A DNA stretch of 64,000 nt from CAZMZW01 sp963802275 (GCA_963802275.1 CAWDIB010000003.1:190581-254580), one strand, 5' to 3'; positions 34,295-43,032 are shown, counted from the stretch's first letter. A program made the numbers and translations. Notes: generated from the sequence alone by a model not told the origin.

Positions 34295-35446
34295 AAAAAT
34301 ATCAACTCGGCGGGCCGATCTTTAATTATCTTCATTCTGTTTTGCCTGCCTTCCATGGTCCTGGCCCAGACGGCAACGGATGTCATCCGCGAGTACCACG
34401 TGGACTTGCAACCGCAGGACGATGGCAGTTTGATCAATTCCTATACCATTAAATGGTGCGTTCTTTCCAACGATCTGGGTCCGCCCAGTGACTTTTTTGT
34501 GGGCATGCCAAACGAAAAATACAAGGTCATGGATATCAGCGGCGATGCCAGTAATGTCCGCTCCGCCAATCAAGGCGCTGATACCAAGGTGAATGTGATG
34601 TTGACCCGCCCCATCAATGCCAACGAATGTGCCACGGTCACCTTCCGCATCCACCAGCAGGGCATCGCCCACTTGGACAGTGCCAAGGGCGAGATTGGCT
34701 TTCAATTCATCCCCGGCTGGTTTGATGAGATCCAGATTGAATTTCTGCAGTTGACTTGGCATTTACCGGCTGAGAGTGCCCAGCTCAAATCTATCTCGCC
34801 CGAACCCAAATCGCGCGATGCCAACCAGGCGGTCTGGGAAACCGCGCTCCAACCGGGTAAGAAATTCACCATTAACCTGCTGTATGAACAGACCGCTTTC
34901 CCCAATTTTGGCAAACAATCTACCCCTGTCTTCCCATTGCAGGGTGGCAATGCAGACAATGGGGGAACGTCCACCACTGATGAATCAGGAGCATCCAATA
35001 TGGATCAAACCTCACTGAAAACATCCAATGCCTTGCTGGGCGGAATTCTCCCCGTTAGTCTGGTGACCTGCATCTGCCTGATTTTGCTTTTTATCTTCAT
35101 CGTCCTGGTGATTGTTTCGGTCATTTCCAGTGGGGTGCGCAGCTACCGCGGCGGCGGCACCATCGGATCCCCGCGCACTGGTGGCGGCGGTCCCGTCATC
35201 ATCCCCTTCCCACGCACACCCAGCAGCGGCGGCATCTTTGGCGGCAGTGGCACGCGCAGTTCTCCCTCCAGCCGTTCGGGCGGGGGCAGCGGACTCTTTG
35301 GCGGGCGTGGCTCCTCCTGCGCCTGTGTTTCTTGTGCTTGCGCCTGCGCCTGCGCCGGTGGCGGGCGGGCTGGTTGCAGCCGCAAGGGATTTGACATTTC
35401 CGGGCTGCTCAAAAAAAATGAAGCGGAGCAGGGTAATGAAAAATAA
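34291..35446 (+). CDS. Cys-rich-tailed membrane protein (one frame break at its start)
   Basis: ATG 34,291 overlaps the radical SAM stop and has GGAGAA before it, but the body of the protein is in the next frame. Removing one A from the A6 run after this ATG joins them and gives an ideal signal peptide (SLIIFILFCLPSMVLAQ). Read in the body frame from ATG 34,355 (363 residues), the protein has a beta-rich outside domain (to about 190), a membrane helix (about 230-255), a Gly/Ser-rich linker and a tail with seven Cys (322, 324, 327, 329, 331, 333, 341) alternating with Ala and ending in GGGRAGCSRKG. The layout recalls DUF2207/TPM-type proteins, but the family is not certain. Confidence 0.75.
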
Positions 35447-36054
35447 ATTGCTGGCGGCAATATCATTTTTCTTTACGGCGCTTTATCTGCCTGCGGTTTC
35501 CTGCCAACCTTGACCCCTGCGCCAACCGTCACGCCCACTCCTTTTGTTTACGTCGAAGGTGGGCCCCGCGCGAAGGGCAGCCCGCTTTCCCTGTTCTTGG
35601 GCGATACTGGGTCATCGACAAAGGCTGCAATTTAAGCGAGGAAAAGATGAAAATAGCCGATGAGACCTTTGAAAAACTGCGTACCGACGGCATTGCCGAG
35701 GTGGCGGTCATCTGCCAGGCCGGTGTGGTGGACAAGGGTGCCACCAATGATGAGAAGATCTGGCTGCGTGACTGGGCGCGCCAGGCTAAAATGGGCGAGA
35801 AGGACGTTAATCGCTCGGTGGTGTGGCTTATCCGCCCGGATGCCAAACCGGAGCAGCAAAGCGTCACCCTGGAAGTTTCGCGCTGGCTTTTCTGGTATAC
35901 CGCTATTGAATATTCCGAGGCGCTCAAGGAAGCCGCCAATTATGTCAACTGGAAGGACTACAACGGCGCGCTGATGTCCATCACCCGCAATGTGGATGGC
36001 AAATTGCGCACTTTGTGGAAAACGCATCAGGGGGAGGGAGGTGCGGCAGAGTAG
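35436..36054 (+). pseudogene. TPM-like lipoprotein split over three frames
   Basis: The start ATG 35,436 gives a lipoprotein signal (MKNKLLAAISFFF...AVSCQP). The next frame gives a Thr/Pro linker (LTPAPTVTPTPFVYVEG). A third frame from about 35,580 gives a TPM-like domain (RYWVIDKGCNLSEEKMKIADETFEKLR, VAVICQAGVVDKG). Two missing bases, near 35,510 and 35,575, would restore one protein of about 206 residues. The third frame has its own ATG (35,647) but no ribosome site of note. TPM proteins are envelope proteins with reported phosphatase activity in some members, and they often neighbour LemA genes, as here. Sequence error or true decay cannot be told apart. Confidence 0.7.
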
Positions 36055-36107
36055 AATAGCAATAGGTTTTTAGTGAATCTTTCATTGAATAAAAAAAGGA
36101 GAAAAAG

Positions 36108-36803
36108 ATGAAAAAATATTCAATTGTTATTGTGTCAATGCTCGTGCTGACCCTGCTGGTTAGCGCCTGCAGCGCCATCGGTAAAGTGGCTGGTGATGTG
36201 GTGAGCCAGTATCATGTGCTGATCGAAAAATACCAGAAAGCGCAGAAGGAAGTATCCAACTTCCGCCTGTGCGTGGATACTGCCATGGGTACCATATACA
36301 CCCAGGCTACCTTCCTGCAGAACTATCAGCAGGCGGATGTGGATAAAGCTAGGGTTTGGCGTGAAGCTTTGCAAAGCGCCGGTTCCAAGATTGCCGACCT
36401 GTTGAAGAACTATAAGGACGCCAACGGCAATCCCATCCCGGTTGACCAGCTCGACCTCGGCGCCCTGGCCAACGCTGGCGCGCTGCCGGATGGGGTCGGC
36501 AATGGACTGACCCTCTTTGTGCAGGCTTTCCAGGAAGCTCCGTTGGCACCGGTCAGCGATGCCCCCGTCCTGGCCGCCATGAATACCGCTTCCGAGCAGT
36601 ACAACAAGATTGACGCCTGCGGCGCCGACTGGAACGATGCCGTCGAGGGCTACAATGTTGAACGCAATAAGATCCCCGGCGACGTGGTTGGCCGCATTGC
36701 CGAATACCTCAAGGTCAAGGAACTGCCCGCATCCCTGCCGTATTACCAGGGTGACTACCAGGGTTCTGTGTCGCAGCCGAACCTGCCGACACCTTCAAAA
36801 TAG
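36108..36803 (+). CDS. LemA-like lipoprotein
   Basis: A 231-residue lipoprotein (lipobox VSAC, Cys21) with a long helical body. The C-terminal half carries the LemA pattern W-x-D-A-V-x-x-YN-x-x-RN-x-IPG (WNDAVEGYNVERNKIPGDVVGRI) followed by LPYYQG. LemA proteins are helical envelope proteins of unsettled role, often paired with TPM-domain proteins. AAAGGAGAAAAAG precedes the ATG, and a strong terminator ends the operon. Confidence 0.82.
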   Translation: MKKYSIVIVSMLVLTLLVSACSAIGKVAGDVVSQYHVLIEKYQKAQKEVSNFRLCVDTAMGTIYTQATFLQNYQQADVDKARVWREALQSAGSKIADLLKNYKDANGNPIPVDQLDLGALANAGALPDGVGNGLTLFVQAFQEAPLAPVSDAPVLAAMNTASEQYNKIDACGADWNDAVEGYNVERNKIPGDVVGRIAEYLKVKELPASLPYYQGDYQGSVSQPNLPTPSK

Positions 36804-36819
36804 GATTTGGTTTTTTTTC

Positions 36820-36850
36820 AAAGAAAACTGGCTTCCACCAGTTTTCTTTT
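36820..36850 (+). terminator. Rho-independent terminator ending the radical SAM/LemA operon
   Basis: AAAGAAAACTGG (36,820-36,831) and CCAGTTTTCTTT (36,838-36,849) form a perfect stem with a six-base loop and a T tail. Confidence 0.88.
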
Positions 36851-36929
36851 TAACTTGACAAAAAATACACTAAAATAAATGCAAGCGGAATAAAATGGAA
36901 TATATTAATATTCGTAAAGAGGATTCAAT

Positions 36930-37940
36930 TTGATCCTTGGTGTGGATTTTTCCCACTGGCAGTCGCTGGTCAGCGCCGACAAGCTGCGCACCAATGGCGC
37001 AGCCTTCGCTTTCGTCAAGGCTGGCGAGGTGTTGGTTACCAAACCCAACAAACCACTCTACAAGGACAACCTGCACGACCGTAATATTACTGAGCTCAAG
37101 CGAGTCGGCATCCTCTGCGGTAATTATTATTATTTTCATCCCTCGGCAGGGGCATCCAAACAGGCACGCCACTATGCCGAACTTTATTTGAAAAATCCGC
37201 CCCATCTTCCCCCGGTCATTGATACCGAGGACACCGACCGTTTACCGCCAGCAGAGGTTGGCCGACAGCTGGTGGCTTTCATTGGCGAGGTTACCCAGCG
37301 CATCGGCCGCCAGCCGATCATCTACTCCCGCAACGGTTTTCTGGTCAGCCAGGCTGGCAATCCGGATTGGCCGCCCGGTACCCTCTTCTGGATTGCCCGC
37401 TATGCCAACAAAATTGGCGACCTCTCTCCCAAGATCAAACCCAATGTGGTCATGTGGCAATTCACTGACCGGCTCAAGCTGCCCGGTCTGCCGCTTATGG
37501 ATGGCAACTACTGGCTGCGCAGCATGGAGGAATTGAAGCAACTGGCAGTATCCGGGTCAACCATCCCGCTGCCGCAAGTGCCGGACCCGCAGCCTGAGCC
37601 GGAAAAACCGGAGATCCGCAGCGGGCGGGTATTGGTTAGTGCGGTCAATGTTCGCAACAAACCCGGATCGCAGGGCAAGGTTATTGGTCTCCTTCGCCGC
37701 GGTGAGGTGGTGGCTATCTTTGCCATTCTCAACACCTACTGGGCGGACCTGGGTGATAATCGCTATGCCGCTATCAAGGGCAAGACCGGGAATTACATTG
37801 AACTGATCGAAACGCCTGCGGAAGCATCGCAAGCCAAACTCGGTTTTTACCCCATGCGTAGAAAAATCGAGAAAATCATGGAAAGCATTTATTTCCATCA
37901 AAAAATGGATTCATCCAGCTCGGATTTTCCTGAAGAATAG
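36930..37940 (+). CDS. GH25 lysozyme-like protein with SH3b domain
   Basis: A 336-residue protein: an N-terminal GH25 (Chalaropsis-type muramidase) barrel (1-205) with LGVDFSHWQ, FAFVKAGE, YYYFHPSA and the catalytic-region VIDTEDTDR and FWIARYA. A Pro/Glu linker and an SH3b domain (about 230-300, SAVNVRNKPGSQGKVIGLLRRGE) follow, then a basic tail (LGFYPMRRKIEKIM). It should cleave or bind peptidoglycan glycan strands. No signal peptide is visible; the TTG start is set by AGAGGA upstream. A decayed copy of the SH3b-tail lies at 39,448. Confidence 0.88.
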   Translation: MILGVDFSHWQSLVSADKLRTNGAAFAFVKAGEVLVTKPNKPLYKDNLHDRNITELKRVGILCGNYYYFHPSAGASKQARHYAELYLKNPPHLPPVIDTEDTDRLPPAEVGRQLVAFIGEVTQRIGRQPIIYSRNGFLVSQAGNPDWPPGTLFWIARYANKIGDLSPKIKPNVVMWQFTDRLKLPGLPLMDGNYWLRSMEELKQLAVSGSTIPLPQVPDPQPEPEKPEIRSGRVLVSAVNVRNKPGSQGKVIGLLRRGEVVAIFAILNTYWADLGDNRYAAIKGKTGNYIELIETPAEASQAKLGFYPMRRKIEKIMESIYFHQKMDSSSSDFPEE

Positions 37941-37994
37941 GAATGAAAGATGATGTTTGGGGGGAAATTCTGATGGTGACTTCAATCCAAGGGA

Positions 37995-38936
37995 TTATAC
38001 GGAGACATTTGCTATTTTGCTGCGTTTATGTTGGTACATACGTGCATCCGCTTCTTTTAACAGGTGAAAAAGCGAACAGGGTTCCTCGCTGGTTGCAAAA
38101 CCGAGGGAAAGAGAAAAGGGCAGGTTTGCATGGGTTTGGTTGTTGTGGTCAAGGGTTGAACAAATCCGGTTGCGCATCCCTTCTGCGATTTGGGCATGGG
38201 TATTGGGCAGCAGCACGGCGAACTCATCCCCACCGATCCTGGCCAGGATATCTTCCTCTCGGAAAGATGCTTTTATTAACTGCGCCGTCTGTCGCAGGGT
38301 TTCATCCCCGGCCAGGTGTCCCTGGCGGTCGTTGATTTGCTTCAGGTTGTCCACATCCAGCATGAAAATACTGATCGGGTATTGCCGACCCTTTTCCAGC
38401 CGATGCAGCTCTTCTTCAAAATAACCGCGATTGTATAAATTGGTTAGTGGGTCATGGTTGCGAATGAAATCCGACCGCTGGTCTGCCCTGATGCGTTCGC
38501 TGATGTCGCGCACATTACAGCACAGTACTTTTTTACCCAGCACAGGAAAAAGGTGGCTAAGAAATTCAACATCAAGCGGTGACCCATCCATGGTTTGAAT
38601 GGTCAGCTTATCCTGATGAACGAATTTTTGAGAATATAAGTCAAAGAATTCCTCTTGTTTAGAGATTATCTTGTTCAGGGGGGCAATCTCCCACAGTTTC
38701 TTGTGTAGCACATCCTTCCGAGGGCATCCCGTCATCGAGAAGAAGAATGGATTGGCAATGAGAACCTCTCCTGTTTCCCCATCCACGACGAGAATGCCTT
38801 CCTGGCAGCATTCGAACAGTGATTGAAAGATCAAGTTGGCATGTTTCGGTAGATGGTTTAACGCTGCAATGTGTCGTGTTTTATCCCTTTCGAAGAAGGA
38901 AGGATCAGTTTCGGTTTTTTTATTTGTGCTTTTCAT
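37995..38936 (-). CDS. PAS-GGDEF diguanylate cyclase
   Basis: A soluble protein of about 313 residues: a PAS domain (about 35-160: IFQSLFECCQEGILVVDGETGEVLIANPFFFSMTGCPR) and a GGDEF domain (about 165-310) with ISIFMLDVDNLKQINDRQGH and the intact active site ARIGGDEFAVLL. It should synthesise c-di-GMP. The start ATG 38,936 follows AAGGAAC. It is convergent with the GH25 gene, and a close paralogue sits in the same arrangement at 39,712. Confidence 0.92.
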   Translation of the reverse strand: MKSTNKKTETDPSFFERDKTRHIAALNHLPKHANLIFQSLFECCQEGILVVDGETGEVLIANPFFFSMTGCPRKDVLHKKLWEIAPLNKIISKQEEFFDLYSQKFVHQDKLTIQTMDGSPLDVEFLSHLFPVLGKKVLCCNVRDISERIRADQRSDFIRNHDPLTNLYNRGYFEEELHRLEKGRQYPISIFMLDVDNLKQINDRQGHLAGDETLRQTAQLIKASFREEDILARIGGDEFAVLLPNTHAQIAEGMRNRICSTLDHNNQTHANLPFSLSLGFATSEEPCSLFHLLKEADARMYQHKRSKIANVSV

Positions 38937-38981
38937 ATGGCTGAGGTTCCTTAATAAGCATTCACAAATCCAATTAACCAA

Positions 38982-39447
38982 TGTAATGCTATGCCACAGG
39001 GATAGGGGATAGGGCTACCCAATATGGGATCACCACAACAACACTCCAGGCGATATCCCTTTAATATGGCTGGTCAGTGCTTCCAAACAGTGGTCTATTA
39101 GGTAAGATTATTATACATACGCCATAGGTGAATTACAAGTAATTGATGAAACAGAAATACAGTGCGAATGGTCGGCTCCCATATTGAAATTACCGGGATC
39201 TACCACCAGGAGGGGGAAGCTTTCTCCGCGCATGCGTAATTATTTGCTTCCCTGGAAAGTATGGTGAATGTTGTTCTAATTTCCGCTACTGAAGGATGGT
39301 CTGTTCATTTCAATGATGCCTTTGCCATCTTCCATCAGTTCAGAAAAAAAGTAGGAAAGTGCCATGTCATTGACGAAGCATCCGGTATTCCTGGATGTTT
39401 ACATGACGGATGGCAGCCTTGCCCCCTGGAAATGTGGATGGTAATCC
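38982..39447. other. Intergenic stretch without a confident gene
   Basis: About 465 bases between the GGDEF gene and the SH3b remnant. Short frames exist (39,261-39,461, MVNVVLISATEGWSVHFND...), but none has a ribosome site or known motif. The region occupies the place of the missing N-terminal part of the duplicated GH25 gene, though I see no clear GH25 residues in it. Confidence 0.5.
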
Positions 39448-39672
39448 GTGTCCAACGGTAAGGTGGTTCCCATCCATGCCTTCCTCAACACCTACCGGGC
39501 GGACCTGAGTGATAACCGCTATGCCGCCATTAAAGGCAAGACCGGTACTTATATTGAACTGATTGAAACCCCTGCTGAGGTGATTGCAACCAAGCTCGGT
39601 TTTTATCCCATGCGGCGGAAAATGGATAAGTTCCTGGAAGCTGTTTTCTTTCGAAAAATAAAAAATATCTGA
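39448..39672 (+). pseudogene. Remnant of a GH25/SH3b protein C-terminus
   Basis: The 74-codon frame matches the C-terminal end of the GH25 protein at 36,930 nearly residue for residue (LNTYRADLSDNRYAAIKGKTGTYIELIETPAE against LNTYWADLGDNRYAAIKGKTGNYIELIETPAE, then KLGFYPMRRKMDKFLEAV). The muramidase barrel and most of the SH3b domain are missing and there is no ribosome site, so this is the tail of a deleted paralogue. Confidence 0.85.
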
Positions 39673-39711
39673 TTTAGTAATCTTTTTGGAGAAAACAACC
39701 AGCCAGACAGA

Positions 39712-40686
39712 CTAGGGACTGAGCAAGTCTAATTGTTCGGCTACATCTCTTTTTACATTCCCCGCTTTGGCTTTCTTTTGTTTGTACATCAACGCGTCCG
39801 CCTGCTTGAACAACTCATCCAGCGAACCCTGCTCATCCAGTGTAGCCGCGCCAATCGACAGGCACAGAAGCCGGTCTGAAAAGCTTTGGTTGTGCTGCCT
39901 CAATGTCCTATCCATGCGCTGCTTGATGTTCTCGCACGCCTGCTGGCTTGTATTCGCCAGCAGCACTGCAAATTCGTCCCCGCCGATGCGGGCGATGATG
40001 TCTTCATCGCGGAAACAGGATCTGAGCACCTGGGCAGTGCGTTTGAGTAAGTTATCCCCGGCAGTATGGCCGTGCATGTCGTTTACGACCTTCAGTCTGT
40101 CCACATCCAGCATGAAGATGCTGATCGGGTACTGGCGGCTGTTCTCCAGACGGCGCATTTCTTCGTCGAAGTAGGAGCGATTATATAGCCGGGTCAGCAT
40201 ATCGTGGTTGCTGATGAATACCACCTGGTTTTCCGCTTGCACCCGTTCGCCGATGTCGCGCAGGTTGCACTGGATGAAGGGCTTTCCCTCCACCTCGTAA
40301 CGCACGCATACCATCTCCACGTGCACGATTTTCCGCTTCTTGGTTTCCATGGCCAGCTTGTCATGGCGCATCGTTTCCTGCAAGGCGAGCTCGAGAAATG
40401 CATCACGGCTGCCGATGATGCGATTGAAGGGTTCAAACTCCCACAACTCAGTACCGATTATTTCATCTTTCGGGTATCCCAGCAATAGGGAGAAGTATGG
40501 ATTCACATCGCTGATTTCCCCGGTTTCGCACTCGATCAGCAGGATGCCGTCATGTGCGCTTTCGAACATGCGCCTGAATTTGACCTCGGAAGGTTGCATG
40601 GTATCAGGGTTGATGTTTACACCGGGTGATGATGCTTTTTTTAGCTTCTTTTTCGGGTCACTTTCCTGCTCGTGGGTCTTTTTCAT
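39712..40686 (-). CDS. PAS-GGDEF diguanylate cyclase (paralogue)
   Basis: A 324-residue soluble protein: basic N-terminus, PAS domain (about 30-165, MFESAHDGILLIECETGEISDVNPYFSLLLGYPKDEIIG) and GGDEF domain (about 170-315) with IFMLDVDRLKVVNDMHGHTAGD and intact ARIGGDEFAVLL. It is clearly a paralogue of 37,995 (same length, shared SRQYPISIFMLDVD segment) and repeats its convergent position behind an SH3b tail. c-di-GMP synthesis is expected. Confidence 0.93.
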   Translation of the reverse strand: MKKTHEQESDPKKKLKKASSPGVNINPDTMQPSEVKFRRMFESAHDGILLIECETGEISDVNPYFSLLLGYPKDEIIGTELWEFEPFNRIIGSRDAFLELALQETMRHDKLAMETKKRKIVHVEMVCVRYEVEGKPFIQCNLRDIGERVQAENQVVFISNHDMLTRLYNRSYFDEEMRRLENSRQYPISIFMLDVDRLKVVNDMHGHTAGDNLLKRTAQVLRSCFRDEDIIARIGGDEFAVLLANTSQQACENIKQRMDRTLRQHNQSFSDRLLCLSIGAATLDEQGSLDELFKQADALMYKQKKAKAGNVKRDVAEQLDLLSP

Positions 40687-40896
40687 CTTTTTTCCTTATG
40701 ATCCACCTTCTTCGGGTAGTGTGGGTGGAGACGTTCTGTCAATAACTGTCCCTTTAATCACTATCTTTGTCCCATCGAATCTTGCTAAATATATTATACA
40801 AATACACCAAACCAAGAACAAGTCCTTGTGCAAGTTGATTTTTCGATGGATTGATTATAGAATGGTATACCATTATTATTTTACAAGGAGGAAGTT

Positions 40897-41022
40897 ATGA
40901 GACGCAGAAGGGTAGTGCGCGCCACCCGCGTAGCCAGGGCAGGTTATTGGGGCTGGATCTGGCTGGTGCTGGCGTTGGTCATCGTCGGCTTTTTCGTTAT
41001 CCGCTGCATGCGCTGGGTGTAA
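40897..41022 (+). CDS. 41-residue single-pass membrane peptide
   Basis: A short gene with a strong AAGGAGGAAGTT ribosome site before the ATG. It encodes MRRRRVVRATRVARAGY, a highly basic N-terminus, then one hydrophobic helix (WGWIWLVLALVIVGFFVI) and RCMRWV. The positive-inside rule puts the N-terminus in the cytoplasm. The TTGATT...TATAGAAT upstream could be its promoter. No family is recognised. The excellent ribosome site and clean topology argue that it is expressed. Confidence 0.65.
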   Translation: MRRRRVVRATRVARAGYWGWIWLVLALVIVGFFVIRCMRWV

Positions 41023-41067
41023 TCCACTAGATGGTCTGTAAGCGAGAGATTAAGAAAGCCTGTTTGG

Positions 41068-41943
41068 TCAGGAATGTTTTGTTTTGCCAACAGTCGCATG
41101 AGCAATGGCATAATGATCTGCCACTATCCTTTTCTCATTTACCCCGTGGAAGAACAACTGGTGTAAATCTCTGGCAGTGACCTCATGAATATCGGTGAAT
41201 CCCCTCTTTGAAAGAAAGGGCGTTAATCCACCCTTGTCAATCCCAAAGCTCAATCCCTCTCCGGTTAATCTGCCTGCCCGCATACTTTTTCTGACTTCGT
41301 AGGGTTGTTTCCCGGGGGTCAGCGCAGACGAATAAAGAAAGTCAAAAACAAGTTCGCTACCCTTGTCTGAATTATGGCTGATCCAGGTCAGGGTCTGGTC
41401 AACCGCGGCTTCAGTCAGGTACATGCTCACCCCTTCCCAGATGAAGAGCGATCTAAGAGTGCGCCCAAAGCCCTGTTCAAACAATTTATCCAGTGTCTCT
41501 TCATTGAAATCAATGGGCACATAGCACACATGTTTGGGCAATTCACCGAAGATTTTTTTCACTTTCTTAAGTTTGGCCGCCTGCGAAGCAGGGTGATCCA
41601 CTTCGAATACTTTTACGCCCCGCTTAATCTCCTCGAAGCGGTACGCGCGCGAATCCAGCCCTGCACCCAGGATGACCAGCTGCTCCAGACCTGTCTGCAG
41701 GGCTTGCTTGAGCGCATCGTCCATGTATCGGCAGCGTGCCACAAGGAAACCCAGCACGCCTGGCCCCTTGCGTTCCTCAGCATCGGCTAAGATTTTCCCA
41801 ATCCAATAGAAAAGGGGACTGATCAGTTGCCGCGCGTACGGGTCATCACAGATGTGTTCATTTTCTGGTTTTTCATTTTCCAAAACGCGGGCGATGGCAA
41901 TTCCCTCGGCGGTTAAGCTGGATCGATTATTTTTCAAACCCAT
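41068..41943 (-). CDS. SAM-dependent methyltransferase, LCMT/TIGR00027-like
   Basis: About 291 residues of the leucine-carboxyl-methyltransferase-like class I family. Motif I reads LVILGAGLDSRAYRF, the acidic loop FEVDHPASQAAKLKKV, then FIWEGVSMYLTEAAV, all diagnostic. The start MGLKNNRSSLTAEG matches the family; an in-frame extension to 42,033 passes through the terminator hairpin and is unlikely. Targets of bacterial members are mostly unknown. Confidence 0.9.
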   Translation of the reverse strand: MGLKNNRSSLTAEGIAIARVLENEKPENEHICDDPYARQLISPLFYWIGKILADAEERKGPGVLGFLVARCRYMDDALKQALQTGLEQLVILGAGLDSRAYRFEEIKRGVKVFEVDHPASQAAKLKKVKKIFGELPKHVCYVPIDFNEETLDKLFEQGFGRTLRSLFIWEGVSMYLTEAAVDQTLTWISHNSDKGSELVFDFLYSSALTPGKQPYEVRKSMRAGRLTGEGLSFGIDKGGLTPFLSKRGFTDIHEVTARDLHQLFFHGVNEKRIVADHYAIAHATVGKTKHS

Positions 41944-42018
41944 ATTCCTTATTGATGATATTTCATAGATTATGATGACTGTACTTTCATTGTTTGGTAA
42001 CGAGAAGACCCAGACGCA

Positions 42019-42052
42019 AAAAAGGTGGCGCAAGATACGGCGCCACCTTTTT
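42019..42052. terminator. Strong bidirectional-type terminator
   Basis: AAAAAGGTGGCGC (42,019-42,031) and GCGCCACCTTTTT (42,040-42,052) form a perfect 13-bp stem. On the minus strand it follows the NBR1-Ig-like gene ending at 42,067. Confidence 0.9.
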
Positions 42053-42066
42053 CTGAAATACTGCAG

Positions 42067-42996
42067 TTACGTGCAATTTAGCGTGAAGTTGGCGGTCCCG
42101 AATGTCTGGTTATTCGGCGTAATGATGTAAATCTTCTTCCATCTTGAACCAGACGCGCCCAGGCTCCAGGTGTCGGTTACATACTTGGTCCCGGCACCTG
42201 CGAATACCAGGGTATGCTCCAGGCCATGCGCGCCATCGCTGCGTGTCCACCAGTATTTGACCGTCCCAGCCTTATTGACGGTTATGCCGGCGGTGAAATT
42301 AAAGGTATGCGGGCAGGCGCCGGTGAATACGGGCGTATCCACCTGGAAGCTCACGCTGGTGACCGCAAATGTTGGCAGTACGATGATCGAGGAGATGACT
42401 GGGTATACGATGATGAGGGTCGTGGTTTTAATATTCACCGTGAAATAATTTTGCATCTGTTCACCAGAATCAGAGCGCAGTGTCCAGTTCCCGGTGTAGG
42501 TCCCCGCCGTCCCCGGCGCTTTCAGCGATACGCTCAGGTCCACTTGTTCGCCTGGCGCCACATTTGTCGGAAAATTCTTGACCGAAGGACCGCCCATCTG
42601 GTCACCCCCATTGAAGACCAGCTGGTAATTGGTGTTCCAGGTACAGGTGCCGTCATTGCGGAATCTCCACGATTTAATGAAGGTTTTATTGATCGTATAA
42701 GTAGTCCCATCTGGAACCGTTTCGTTGATAAAGGTGGCCTTGTTGCATGGTTGGGGTGTATTGGTTGGTGGCCCGGCTGGCGGGGGTGGGGGTGCCTGGG
42801 TGGTGGCAATAACAGGTGGCTGTGCCGGCGGATTGGCAGCAAGAGTCTGCGCGACGGATGTGTTGACCATGTCCTGCTGGCTGAGCGTTGGCGCAGCCGG
42901 CGCCTGTGGTTGCGGTGCGCCGATGGAAATGGTGCAGGCCAGCGTGATTAAGAGTATCAGACTTGTGGTCAGTAATATACATTGATTTTTATTCAT
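42067..42996 (-). CDS. NBR1-Ig-like domain lipoprotein (copy 1)
   Basis: A 309-residue exported lipoprotein (lipobox TLAC, Cys21). A Pro/Gln/Ala linker (about 25-83) leads to an NBR1-type Ig-like domain (about 85-190): FIKSWRFRNDGTCTWNTNYQLVFNGGDQMGG, VDLSVSLKAPGTAGTYTGNWTLRSDSG. A second beta domain (about 210-309) ends TFGTANFTLNCT. Such lipoproteins are typical surface proteins of Anaerolineae; ligand unknown. It is a tandem paralogue of the gene at 43,418. Confidence 0.88.
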   Translation of the reverse strand: MNKNQCILLTTSLILLITLACTISIGAPQPQAPAAPTLSQQDMVNTSVAQTLAANPPAQPPVIATTQAPPPPPAGPPTNTPQPCNKATFINETVPDGTTYTINKTFIKSWRFRNDGTCTWNTNYQLVFNGGDQMGGPSVKNFPTNVAPGEQVDLSVSLKAPGTAGTYTGNWTLRSDSGEQMQNYFTVNIKTTTLIIVYPVISSIIVLPTFAVTSVSFQVDTPVFTGACPHTFNFTAGITVNKAGTVKYWWTRSDGAHGLEHTLVFAGAGTKYVTDTWSLGASGSRWKKIYIITPNNQTFGTANFTLNCT

Positions 42997-43032
42997 GCTT
43001 CCTCCTTTGGGTTTGCATGGTTTCTACTATTC

